59,869 nt of DNA, taken from positions 1 to 59,869 of the forward strand of contig JBBHKE010000503.1 of assembly GCA_037447655.1 (NCBI GenBank), read 5' to 3'. Shown piece after piece: positions 47,750 to 59,600 of the stretch. Source of the DNA: Zygnema cylindricum. Taxonomy: Eukaryota > Streptophyta > Zygnematophyceae > Zygnematales > Zygnemataceae. Position 1 is the first letter of the stretch, and each line of letters opens with the position of its first letter. The position numbers and the translations under genes were made by a program. Under the pieces are notes generated by a model. The model made no database searches and was not told where the DNA came from. It saw only the letters and a list, made by a program, of their open reading frames with translations.

Positions 47750-48505
47750 TTAAGCTACCCCATTCTGTTCCGGATTTTCTGGAACTGTCTTTTGGTGTTG
47801 AACCCCATCTTCCCTCAGAAAATCCTCAAACTGGTTAGAAGTATACTCTCCACCATTGTCACTCCTTACTCTCTTGATTGGAGTTTCATGGAGTTTTTCG
47901 CTCCATGCTTTATATTGTCTAAAACAATCCTCAGCTTCGGACTTGTTTTTCAAAAAATACACCCGGGAATACCGAGACCAATCATCAGTTACAGTCATCA
48001 TAAATCTCTTCCCCCCCGGTGAGGGCACTTTAGCCGGTCCCCAAATATCTGTGTGTACTAGATCTAGAATTTTTTCTCCCTTATAGGTGGCTGATTTAGG
48101 AAAGGGTAATCTGTGTGCTTTACCTTGAGCACATCCACTACAATCACTTATATCATCACTTTCACTGAACTGAATCCCTTCCACCACTCCCATCTTTTTC
48201 ATCTCTCTTAACTTATCTAGATTCACATGCCCAAGCCTCTTATGCCACATCATAATATCATGAACACCAACATAATATAGTTTCTTCATTTCATTACTTA
48301 AAATCAGCCTAAATATCCCATGGCTACCTTTCTCAGCAATGAAATAAACATCCTCCTCAAAACTAGCAGTAAAAACTCCTTCCCTAGTGCTAGTGAAAAA
48401 ACCCTTATCATCTAATACTGATGTAGAGATAAGATTTTTGTTCAGCTCCGGAATAAACAATACATCGGAGAATGTTAATATGGATGTCTTTCCTTCTACT
48501 AACAC
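47750..48505 (-). pseudogene. Copia copy 2 integrase catalytic core, ending at the catalytic Glu
   Basis: Zinc domain HKRLGHVNLDKL and catalytic Asp residues in VHTDIWGP and RSDNGGEY are present. At NGVA-E the Glu codon (GAA in copy 1) is TAA (47750-47752), so the third catalytic residue itself is the stop. Confidence 0.88.
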
Positions 48506-48540
48506 TTTCAGATCTACCGATCCTACAAGAGTAGTGGTGA

Positions 48541-49774
48541 CTATCCTCCCATCCCGTACTCTATCTCTACGGTGGGAATCTTTCTTATATAAGTGAACAG
48601 GTGCCTATCCTTACACATGTGCATGGAGGCACCTGAATCTATGATCCAGCGTGCTTCACCTTTCAATCCACCGTAAGCACATTTCTGCCTTCGTGGAATT
48701 TTGACCTCATTTTTCGCCTCCAACTCCTCATCCAAAAGGAGCTCATCGTCCTCGTCCTCGGATTCCGCCTCAAGTACCTGTGTGACAAGGGCCTTTTTTC
48801 TTTCCTCTCGGGGTACCACCGGTCTGCCCCTCCTTTAATCGAAGCTCGGTTAGCTTAGTGCACTCTGCCATATAGTGCCCCGGTTTCTTACAAAAGTGAC
48901 ATAAACCTTTGGGAGCCCTTGGTTCGAACTCGTCGACCTGTTTTTTCTGCTCCCTACCCCCATAGTTTCCGACCGGTTTTCGGGAATCCTTGTTCCTCCA
49001 ATCAGTCGCTGTTGCCAAGGCTTGGCCACTCTTTCCTCCCTTTCGGATCTCAATTGTATTCTCTTGAACGAGAATCATCCCTACCACTGAGTTCCATATC
49101 CACCTTGAGTCAGGCAAGTCCTGCACATGGTAAACTATGTTCAAGAACTCATCAAGTAACTTCATCAGTAAACAATTAACCTTTTCTTTTTCACTAAAAT
49201 CTTTTCCCGCACTGTGTAGCTCCATGAAGAGTGTAGCAAGCTCATTGCAAAAATCCAACATATTTCCCCCTTTGTATATATACTCCTTAACTTTTTGATC
49301 AGCCAACTGTTGTTGCTGAATCGTACCACTTTGGTACATCTGTATGAGAGCCATCCAAAGATCGGATGCCCTTTCTACCTGCAAATGAGGACATGCAAGT
49401 CCTTGAGTGAGATGGCGTAGGATGAAGTGCTTTGCCGCAATATTGTTGAAGTCCCAGGTTTCAGTATCATTCTCCTCGTTCCTCGAAATAGGTGACATGA
49501 ATGTCGAACCAGTTGCTATTAGTGTGGTCGTCTCCTTCTCCTTTCCTTTGTCCACCACCTCTCCTTCTTTTGTTTCCTCCGTTGAAGGTGGATCCTCTTT
49601 CCTGGTGAATCTGGTTCCTCCAAACCTTGGAGGAATTCCAAGACTTGATGGACGTCTCAACCGTCCACTCACTATCCCCCAAAATCTTTTTTCGCATAGA
49701 GCTCCTATCATCATACTTTCCCAGTATATGAAGCCAGTTCCATTAAAGATTGGTACCCTAGAGGGTGGGCCCAT
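48541..49774 (-). pseudogene. Copia copy 2 gag and protease, frameshifted
   Basis: Gag starts MGPPSRVP at 49774. The knuckle CHFCKKPGHYMAEC is intact. A shift in a homopolymer near 48795 separates it from the protease piece (48819-48541), which has IDSGASMHMC and then shifts again near 48550. Confidence 0.88.
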
Positions 49775-49778
49775 AACT
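49764..49778 (-). promoter_or_regulatory. Copia copy 2 half-tRNA-type primer site
   Basis: AGTTATGGGCCCACC on the minus strand, one base changed from copies 1 and 3 at the LTR edge. It overlaps the gag ATG. Confidence 0.75.
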
Positions 49779-50824
49779 TGAAACTCTGAGACCTCCATAA
49801 GTCCTCAGAGTTGACAGCTTCCAAGAAGCCTCTAGGATAATCCTGACCCCTTTGTGTTTCAGCAAAAATAATTGCCACCCTGGCGCACAAAAACCCTGAC
49901 TACCTGCACTTCGTGAAGGCAAGACTCCCCTGAGTCGATAGCAAAAAGAACCTCTGAATTTGCTCCCCTGAGCAGTAAGTTATGGAGGGTCAAAGTTGAC
50001 CTTTTGTACAGAAGCTCTCTGGGAGAGAGGGTCCTATCTTCTAATTTTTCTAAGTCCTATCTCTCTCACAGACTCTATCTACTGATGTACGGACCAATCA
50101 GATTACAGTTCTGTACGTAAAAGTACAGCTGTCGGTGTACTTTATGTACGGACATTGTACGACATGGCCTAAATGTCCACACGTGGAATATCCGGATTCG
50201 CTCCTCTAATCCTCGGAGATGCCGCGCTCTAATGTTACATCGCCACGTGTCATACGATGTGGCACTGCCCACAAACCACCGAATTCTCCTTCCGCGATCT
50301 CGGCGCTAATTCCGGCCGTCCGATTAAACTCGCATTTGATCGTAGCCGTAATAAATATATGCGCGGTATTTGTTTCGCTTACGAAACAAATGCGCGGTAT
50401 TGATTTTCTGTCCGTACCGTAATCCGTACTTTATAAATTACCGGATCTATGTATCCCGTAATATATTATAGTTAAATGAATAATCGTATGTATACATGTT
50501 TAAATAATTATCGTACTATATGCTATGTAACACTACCTTTAGACTTAACGGCTAAGGCTACCGGCTATCTACTATGTCTCGGCCGGCAGGTACCAGGATC
50601 AAATCCTGCCGCCGGCACATACCTTTTAGTAATTAATCCCTAGACTAATATAAATTTCCCGTAAACCTGAGGATAGCCTAGGTAGCCATGGCTCTAGCTT
50701 CCTCTCCAATTTCTCAGTGACTGTGACAAGTTTGAGAGTTGGAGAGAGAAGTTAGAGGTAGACTGCCTCGGCTTCTTTGTTTCTATTCAGACCTAGAAAA
50801 TACTTAAAACCATTAATTTCTACA
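49779..50824 (-). repeat. Copia copy 2, 5' LTR
   Basis: 1046 bases, few differences from its partner at 44382-45428. Outer flank TTATG. Confidence 0.93.
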
Positions 50825-50884
50825 TTATGAACAAGTTCGATCCACTATTACGGTTACACTTTAGCACATGCGAAAGTACCCTAA

Positions 50885-51373
50885 TAGTGTACTTCAACAG
50901 AAAGGACGAATTTTCAAACGATGATATGGCATGAACATAAACCATTTGAGCAGCAACGCATTTCTTACACTGAGTGCGCGAGATTCAAAAGTGTTCTTCA
51001 ACTTAAAATGAAGAAGGGAATATTGTCCAAATATGAGAATGATTCTTTGTTTGAATTGCTTACTCTAATTTTGTATATCTTTGTTTACTTTTTGAACGTG
51101 ATTTATGATATTCTCTCCTAAAATTTTCACTACATTTCCTATGTGTGAAATTAGTTCTACTTTATTTAAAATACATCGCCGATGTGTTTTATGATAAGTT
51201 TGAAGATGGCGTGAGAGTGGGTCGAAAAAATACAAGACGAGAATTTTTTGTACATGTTAAGTTTGAGGATGACGTAAATTGTACTCTATAAATTTGCGAT
51301 TTCTTCTGACGCTTGGGAACTTTAACAGTAAGGTGCTATGTTTTAAAGGAAAACGACATAAAATAACCCGTAC
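50885..51373. repeat. remnant of a GGGTAC-family DNA element
   Basis: The stretch from about 51160 (CATCGCCGATGTG, TAAGTTTGAAGATG, GGGTCGAAAAA, AAAGGAAAACGACATAAA) matches the right part of the element at 52196-53582 (about 53350-53560). The left part is unassigned. Confidence 0.55.
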
Positions 51374-51376
51374 TTA

Positions 51377-52192
51377 GGGTAATTTCGCATGTAACCAAAA
51401 CTTAGTTTTGTTACTTTGTTTTTTAGCGAATTATTTCCGCACAACTTTCAGAGCATTTGGATGTAAACGCAAATAACTTGTTTCTTAAAAAAGTGACTTA
51501 CGTAAATGTGTACTAAACAATGTGACGGATGTAGTGGTACACAAAATGAGGCGAAACTTTCACTCGACTTCAATTTGAGGCGTCTCTCCGCACGCTGTAT
51601 ATTTTTTGTGACTTTGTCATGTCCGTACGCCACATTGTCGACGTGTTGAAACCCTTAATTACCTTTAGTTCTCGCACAGAAATGTGGTTTCGTTTTTCGT
51701 TTTCCCACACTTGCGGACAGGTGCCCATTGTTTTTCCTGCGCCGTATGTGTGAAAACATGTGTGTTTGAGAGAGACGGCCCCTGTACGGAAATTCAGCGC
51801 ACGGAAAACAGTACGCACAGGCTGGAAGCGTGCAGTGTGTTTTTATTTTTGGTACCCCGTGCACAAAAATTGTATAAAACTTCTGACACGTGCGACAACT
51901 TTTGCCTATTCGCTCACCTTATTGGACTCTATTTCAAATCACCTCGCGAGGTGATTTGACGTAAAGTTTGAACATGTGTTGAAAGGACGGGAAAGTGGGT
52001 CGAAATGCGCTAGAAGACAAATTGCATCGCGCTAGGCGACAAACTACTGTACGTATATAGTTTCAACGTAACATAACTTGTACGGTGGTAATTTCAATAT
52101 TTTGGTACGGCTGCGGATTTTCTCATTTTTTTCTAAGTTATGGAAGAAAACGACATAAATTAACTGTAACTTTAACACATGCGAAAATACCC
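51377..52192. mobile_element. TIR DNA transposon, GGGTAnTTTCGCATGT ends
   Basis: The ends GGGTAATTTCGCATGT and (inverted) GGGTATTTTCGCATGT are flanked by TTA at 51374-51376 and 52193-52195. It is 816 bases long, homologous in its right two thirds to 1749-2689 and 24844-25772, with no transposase. Confidence 0.8.
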
Positions 52193-52195
52193 TTA

Positions 52196-53582
52196 AGGTA
52201 CGGCCTTATGTAATTGTAACTTAACGAGCTTACTTTGTATTTTATCGCGGATCCGGCGGACCCGGATTTGAGGTGTCTCTATGTGTTTACTCGAAATTGT
52301 TACTTAAGTTTGTGACGATTGTATATGTCGAATACAATCTGTCATGCCGCACCTTATTTTTTCGAAACTTTTTGAAGCGTCGCAAGACACATTGTAATTT
52401 TTGAAACGATTTGGTATGTCGCATATCATAGCGTGACATCGTAGACGTACAGCCTTGCAGCCGTGGCTGTATGACATGCCTTTGCGTAAACCTCTCCCGT
52501 CCGGCCGCCATGACTTTGCAAATTTTTCACGTTCGCATATTTTTCAACTTTGCGTTGAAATGACATTGCAGCCTCGAGACCCCTCCAAAAAAAAACCGTA
52601 CAAGGTACTACACCGCGAATCGTAATTAGAGTAATGAAATAATTAGAGTAATGAAAAAATTAGAGTAAAAAAACCAAAAAAAACAATTAGAGTAATTAAC
52701 GCTAATTTATGTGATAGGGCTTTTTCAACTATGAAGTTTACTCTAATTTATTTAGTTATTCTATATTGGGTTATGTCGGCGATAATTATTTGCGCGATAA
52801 TTATGAAGACTAAATTACGTAGACGTACAAAATGTGTCAGTCCGGTATAGTAATGACGTCATTATGACGCTAATAATATTTGTCGCATTGAATGTCAGTT
52901 AATGTTCACACTGACGACGATGCTGTCGACGCACGAGAGTTATGCGAACGGATTTTTTTCGATATGATTGATTTTTTTGTTTAGTGCGATTTCACGTGCG
53001 AGCGCGATTCTATTAAATCATTATTTGTACCTTTTTACTTATAAAAGTACAAATTTGCACGGTCAGACGTCGTCAGTACTCCACACTATTTAAAAATAAC
53101 CTATATTAGAATTTTTTACGCTAATTAAACCTCACCTAAATTAGAATAATGAAAAAATTAGTGTCGACTACTCTATTTGATGTGATAGAGTCGAAATTTC
53201 GAGCGACCGAATTAGAGTAAATTTCTCTAATTACGATTCGCGGTGTAGAGGACAAAAACCAACAACCCTGTACTTTTTTTTCGTCAAATTTTTTTGAAAA
53301 CTTTTCACACTTGGGAATGTATATTCCTATTGGTGTAAACGGTTTTACTTAGCTTAAAACATATTGCCGATGTGGTTTATAATAAGTTTGAAGATGACGT
53401 GACAATGGGTCGAAAAAGCACAAGACGACAAATTGTTGTACATCCTAAGCTCGAGAATGACGTAATCTGTACCCTACAAATTTGCGATTTCTTCATACGG
53501 TCGCAACTTAGGCAGTACGGCGCTAAGGTATAAAGGAAAACGACAGAAAAAAACCCAAACTTAGCCACATGCGGCCGTACCC
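52196..53582. mobile_element. TIR DNA transposon, GGTACGGCC ends, with nested MITE
   Basis: The left end AGGTACGGCCTTATGT and inverted right end GGGTACGGCCGCATGT are flanked by TTA (52193-52195 and 53583-53585). The left TTA is also the right flank of the preceding element. It shares GATCCGGCGGACCC-type subterminal sequence with 348-1516. Interrupted at 52611-53245. Confidence 0.75.
52611..53245. mobile_element. MITE (CACCGCGAATCGTAATTAGAG ends)
   Basis: Inverted ends with TA flanks (52609-52610 and 53246-53247); 635 bases, AT-rich, rich in ATTAGAGTAATG repeats near its ends. Distinct interior from the other CACCG elements. Confidence 0.87.
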
Positions 53583-53668
53583 TTACCCGATCAGTTACAT
53601 ATTTGATATTTGAATGTTTTTAGTGTGAAGCTTCACCTCTAATCAGGCTTCTTGAAGTTTCTCCTTTC

Positions 53669-56600
53669 ATGGCTTCTTCTAGTGCTTTCTTCCCGCAGTA
53701 CACTCAATCGGAGGTTTTCCTCCATCGAACTCAGCAGAAATCCTCTCTGCTTTCGCTTGATATCCGGCAGAGGTTTGTCAGCGTTTCTCAAGCAATTCGA
53801 GACTGTTCTTTAAACGTCAACAGTGTTCCACATTACAGACGAAATCATTTTAGAAGTTTGCAAAACTTTCGTCAAGTGCTGTTCTTTCCTGCCGGGTTTG
53901 GAGATACTTACAATATTCGTAGCTATAGTGGTCGGTTGCGAGCTTCTTCTTCTCCTCAACCTGAAGGAGAACCATCCAATGATCAGGATGTTAAACTCGC
54001 GGATCATGTTTCGTCAGAAGGGAAAGAAACGGACCAATCTCTGGATTCAGAGCGGACAGTGGACGCTTCTGAGAGCCTTTCAAATGCTGCCACGTGGCTG
54101 CGACCATGGCCAGTTCCTTGGGGATTCAAAGAAACTGCTGTTGGAATGTTGGCCTGGATATTAAGGTGCTTTCTCCTTCTCGATACAGCTCCTTACAGTT
54201 ATGGCTGGATCACGTTCTAAAGCTTGTATAGTTGTCTACACTAAGTTTGACACGTGTGGATGAAGATTTAAACTAACGCGCTCGGTCTCAGTTGTCTCAA
54301 ATATCAAAGAGTGACTGGAGGCCAAAGAGCTGGTTAAACTTACTAGAATTAAAATTTAGCTCAAAGTGTGAGCTACTCATACATTGATGGTTCCTTGGCT
54401 GTTAATTGAATGCATGTGCCAGTGGCAATGGTTCGATTTGAATCTGGCTGTTGCCTGAAACTTTTAATTAATGTTATTGTTTTCTTACTCGTACTTGTAT
54501 TACTATGGAGTTAACATATTTTCTCCTCACTTGTGCTAAATTTATTATCACTTTTACTTGTCTATATCAATATATTATTGATGTATGCATTTTAGTCACA
54601 TGAAAGAGAAAGCAAATGAACAAAAGAGAAAACTAGAAGAAGAAAACAGCGAGTTGCTTTTTTCTGCTTTCCCGTCTGTCCTTGTTTTCATCATTCTGCT
54701 GCCATAGCCAATGCCCGCTTGCCTTTTGTAATAATTTGAGGAATGAGCCTGTTGCATTTGAAATAAGTGAAAGTGGCGTAAATATGGGAGTATGTGTTTG
54801 TCAATACTTCTGGGGCAACCTTCACATTAAGTCTCTCTAAACCAAACAAGAATGAAAGGACACAGTATTGCAAGAATCTTAAACCATGCATTTAGCAGAT
54901 CTTTCACATTATACAGTTATTATAGGATGATTTTTATAAACACGTCGTATTGCATGAGATGTAGATGCAGTGGTTGATGTATCCTCTTCTCGCTTCTTGC
55001 AGTGCACCAATTTTGGTTTTCGGCTCTTTTTGACAGCTTCATAGGGAGTGGCCTGGTGGTTCAATTACTTTCCTACAAAGCTGGATGGACTCCTTGGCGA
55101 AGCCCTGATTTGGATGATCAAGCTCTCTTTTTGCTTCTCAACCAAGCTGTCAGAACAGCTTTGGGTGTTTTTATTGTTTTGAGAGTAGCCCAACCTTACA
55201 GGCCTCTTGATTCGGAGCTTTTTTCATTCGGTACGTTGTACATCATTTTTTCTCTTTGGCAAGTAAGGTTTAGAATGTTTAGAATTAGCTTAAATATGAA
55301 ACAATTGCTTTATGCTTTCTCCTGGGTTCAAAGAAGTTAACAATGGTGGATACAGGATCTCAAAGAGTCGTTTTCCTCTTTATGTCCTGTACGTACAGAG
55401 AATGTGGAATAAATGTAAGAAGATGTATTTCTATGATTCATTGTGTCTTCATCAGGACGTGGTTGTACACTTATATATTGAGTATGTTCTAAGTCTAAGA
55501 GCATTAACCTGTAATAAAATATTCCGTTCCATTAGTTAAGCTCTACAAACCATGTTGTCTTGGAGCTGGACTCTGCGGTTTAAATATCCTGCTTTATTTT
55601 TTTTTCTGGCTTTTGTAAGGATTCTCTGCAATTGAGCTTCTCCTAAGTAATTTTTTTTTACTAAATGCTGTGTGCAAGTTGCTCTGTATCTTCCTCCCTC
55701 AGCTTGTGTAACTTTTTTTTCTGACCTGATGATTCCAGAGATTGGGAAGCCGTTCAATTTGGAGAGGGGCTGGTTGCTTTGGGCGGGAATTGGATTCATT
55801 TCCGCATGCATTCTTGTGCAGCTCTCGTCTCTCGCACAAACTTCTTTTGATGGCCATGAACCTGTCCGAGATGTGAGTGCCAGTTCTTTACCTTTTTAAA
55901 TTGTTAAGCTCTCCAAAATGTCAGTGGGGGTTTGATACTTTTCAAATCGTCGAATGGTTCGGGATGTGAGTGACGGTCCCATACTTTTTATATTGTTAAC
56001 CTGTCCGAGATGTCAGCGACAGTTCTACACTTTTTTAAGTCTTTAAACTCTCCGAGATGTGAGTGGGTGTCTATGTTTATGAATGCCATTATGTTTGTTT
56101 ATTTTTCTTTACGGTGTATGAAGTGATTATGCATGTGTTACAAACAGTATCTAGGATCTAGAGTCATAATTGTTTGTTGTTTGGATTTCTGGAAAGGGGA
56201 TTTCGCGGGCGTCTTGTTCGTTTGTTTACGGAAAATACCACAGATTGCACATATTTCTGTATGATCGACACACCATATGTAGGCTCTGAGGAAATAAACA
56301 GTACATACCATTAAACAGTACAAAAAAGGCGAAACATTTTTTTGTTGAAGAAACAAACATTAGTTGACAGTATCATGTATGTCACACAGAGTATTCTCGG
56401 ATATGTTTATTTCACTCTCCTTGGGTTTGTAATATTGGAATGTCAGAATTTAACTTTCTGATGTAGATTTTTTCTGACCTCTGTAAGAATGGAGAGTCAG
56501 CGAGAGAGAGATACCTGGCCTTAAGATAAACTGTCTTCCACTGTATCATTGACAAGCTGAAATAATCTTTAATTGACAAATTAAAAAAAAAATCATTAGT

Positions 56601-59600
56601 TCAGAGTTCCAACTGAGGTTTTGTCTTGTGACTTTTTATAACTAGGCAGTCTTTCTGTTTTTTGGCAGGATGCTGATGCCTTGAGTCAGGTTCTCCCCAT
56701 GATTGCGGCATCTCCTTTAAGCACAGGATCGCTCATCTGCGTTGCCGGAATCTTTGCCCCTTTGTTGGAGGAAACTATTTTTCGAGGATTTCTTATGACA
56801 TCATTAACAAAATGGTGATGATGACTAAACTCTCTTTTTTTTGCTCTTTAAGCTCTCAAGCTTTTCTGTTTTTAAGCGTTTTTGCTAAGATTTTCCACAC
56901 TTCTTTTGGTTTAAACTACTCAAGATTTCTGTTTTCAAACTTTTTTGCCAAGATTTTCCGTACTAATTTTGGTTTAGACTACTCCCTCTCTTCTTTCAGG
57001 ATGCCTGTACCAGTAGCAGCTCTCCTAAGTGCTGCTGCTTTTGCAGGAGCCCATTTGACACCGAATGAATTCCCAAAGCTCGCCACTTTGGGTAAGGTTC
57101 CTTTTCTTTTTTTTCTTTCTTCCTTTCCTTTTTCTCTTTTCTTTTTCTTTTCGTTGCATTGTTTTTTCTCAAGTTCTTCAGAGTGAATATCTGAATAGTG
57201 ATTGTGTTTGAATCTACGCGACAAGATGGAAACTAATGCCATTTCTTGAATAAAATGTGGCATATGGAGTTTACCAAGACTGTAATATCTTGTCGTTGCC
57301 GTCATTTGCTTCAATGTGATGTATTTCTCGCGCCTTGAATGAAAACTTTGAAACTTTGAAAACTTTTTCTATATATTTCCTTTCAAGGGCGCACCAAACT
57401 TTGGAAGAGATACGGGCTAAGAGTTGTTTCTTTTTCTTTTACGTCTTTTGTGGTATAAAATTTCTACTGCAATCTAAAAGACTTCTAAAAGACTGTTATG
57501 GGAGGTGAGATGGCTTCCACAGGTTTTGTATTAGGTATGACTTATGCCAAAACCAGAAACTTATTGGCACCGATGGTCATCCACTCTCTCTGGAATTCTG
57601 GAATTATTATTTTGCTGACTTTACTACGGGTAAGTGCAAAACTCTTGTACATGCATTTAGCCTCATAAAGAAAGAAACCAAATTTTGAAAAACCGAGTGT
57701 TGAGCAATTTGCCTAGGTGAAATTGTCCTATGTGTCTTTCTTTGATGCCCAAGAGCCCCTAGCATGTAAAGCTTAAAGAATTTGTATTATGTAGCTGTCA
57801 AGAATTGACCTCACAGATCTTAAAAGTTAAAAGTATGACTAACCTCTCGGGCCAATTTTGTTCTCATGGGCTAAAATTGTGACAATCTGGTGCGATACCA
57901 TGAATCGCTATTAGCTACAAACACTACTTTGAGGCCGGTTTCTTTTTTGCCCCTGAACATAAAATTGAGTTGATACACTACTTGTATTTTTCCTAACACC
58001 GATTTGGTAAGCAGTTGAAAATCGTCCACGTCCATCAAACCTAAAATAGAATTAATTGCACCTAATTAAACCCCAGGCTCTATATTTCTTTATGCTTTTA
58101 GCGATCCACTACACCCCCAATTGCTATTAGCGTACAGGTTTCTTTAGCGTGTAGTAATAATTACAGTGATTTACGCTAATTAGGAATTTGAAAATTTTCA
58201 AAAAAAACATACATTCTAATTGTTTACTAATGCTAATATGGGTCTTTGAAAAAAATAAATGTTGGTCGCAAACATGCTTACACTAATATAGGTACTTGTA
58301 CAAAATCTGACAAATCCTACACAAATCGTACGTTCACACAGTCGAAACGTGGTTGTTGGATGAATATGTGCGAACTTGATATTTGACAACCCGATTTCAT
58401 CCCCTTTTTGTAGCGCATACTCTCATGCGTCCGCGGTTACTAAAACTCATTAATTAAACTTTTTCACTTAAAAAGGTACAGTTTTGTACAGTCTGACATC
58501 TACTGTACACCACACTATTTAAATGACAACGTACTTTCGTTTTTACGCTAATTGGACAAAAAACCCTAAATGGCGTAAAGAAAAAAACAGAATAATTTAT
58601 GCTTTTTAAGAATTTGGAAAAATAAAAGCGGGACCGAATTAGCGTTCAATACGCTAATAGCGATTGGCGGTGTAGTGCTCACATGACAATGTTGACATAG
58701 TTTTGATCCATGACCATATTGCTTTTCACGGTTATGTGCATGGTTACATGATTAAGTTGAGGTACTTTTCCCTTTTATCACATCAAAGTCGTTACTCTTG
58801 ACAATATTAATCTCCTTAATTCGAAGGGTTCATTGCTGCACTTGCTATTTTGACAACTTCAATATTTGCTTTTTTTTTTTCAACTTGTAAATGGATGAGA
58901 TTATGGGGTAGTGACACAATACATGATTACTGGCATTACTGCTACACCGCTAATCGTTATTACTGTTAAGGGTTTTTTTCGCCACTTAAAAACATCTTTT
59001 CTCCGTGCACACTTGTCGGATTGTCAATCAGAGACCGCCAATAGGAAGGTGAGCATCTTGCCTTCCAATAGCAACCATCAGTTTGACAATCCTACAAGTG
59101 TGCACGAAGAAAAGATGTTTTTAAGTAGCGAAAAAAACTTTAACACTAATAACGATTAGCGGTGTAGTAATCACAGTAGACCGCCCGTTGTTGCAGGAGT
59201 GAAGGATTTACTACTGTAAATGCGAATTAGAATGTATGACACTAATTTGCAGTAGGGAAATGTGGGGTCTACTAGTGTCATTAATTATCATTTGCGGCCG
59301 AAAAATGTCTTGACCGAATTTTGTGTTTTTAACTTTAATATCGATGGCAGTGTGGTTGTACAGAAAACTGTACAAAATGTACACCTTTTTTGTACCAAAA
59401 CTGCGTTCGCTTTTCTTTCCAGTAATGCCAGTAATTGCGTATTGTAATATCCAATGTGTGTATTTACTAGATTGGTTATTAGTGTATGCTTTTCTGGCGC
59501 TTCCCTTGGTCTCACAGCAGTCCGATTTTTAAACAGGCACTGATTTTTTATCATTTTTTTGCTATCTTTCTCTTTTTTTTTTTACTGTATTGGCTGAGTG

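Larger units (their letters stand above)
44382..50824 (-). mobile_element. Copia LTR retrotransposon, copy 2, with several disabling changes
   Basis: LTRs 49779-50824 (5', minus) and 44382-45428 (3'), with target duplication TTATG (44377-44381 and 50825-50829). Same subfamily as copy 1, high identity throughout. Unlike copy 1, gag-pol has at least four frameshifts and two nonsense codons. Inserted in the Gypsy 5' LTR in the same orientation as the Gypsy. Confidence 0.95.
25773..50858 (-). mobile_element. degenerate Gypsy (chromovirus-like) LTR retrotransposon containing three Copia insertions
   Basis: Target duplication CTTTA lies at 25768-25772 and 50859-50863. On the minus strand the order is 5' LTR (50858-50825 plus 44381-43435), gag (42610 to about 41400), protease region (about 36780-36350), RT/RNase H (36341 to about 34536), integrase with chromodomain-like tail (28100-26798) and 3' LTR (26748-25773). 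Copia insertions at 28101-34530, 36900-41375 and 44382-50824 interrupt it; removing them restores the domain order. Just inside the 5' LTR is TGGGATCGGAAC, 9 of 12 matches to the usual initiator-Met primer site. Beside the 3' LTR is a purine tract (AAATAAAGAGGGGATAA on minus). Confidence 0.9.
24844..50881. mobile_element. TIR DNA transposon (GGTACTTTCGCATGT family) split by a Gypsy element
   Basis: The left part 24844-25772 and right remnant 50864-50881 together make about 947 bases and align with the intact copy at 1749-2689. The ends GGGTACCTTCGCATGT and (inverted) GGGTACTTTCGCATGT are flanked by TTA and TAA. The junction sequence CTGTAACTTTA / CTTTAGCACATGCG matches the unbroken CTGTAACTTTAGCACATG in the copy at 1749, which shows where the Gypsy inserted. 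Confidence 0.85.

Noticed and set aside
55003-55036. Alternative start of CPBP exon 2 at the nearer acceptor (AG at 55001-55002)
   Set aside because: Joined to exon 1 it gives a stop within about ten codons; the acceptor at 55035-55036 restores the frame and has a better pyrimidine tract.
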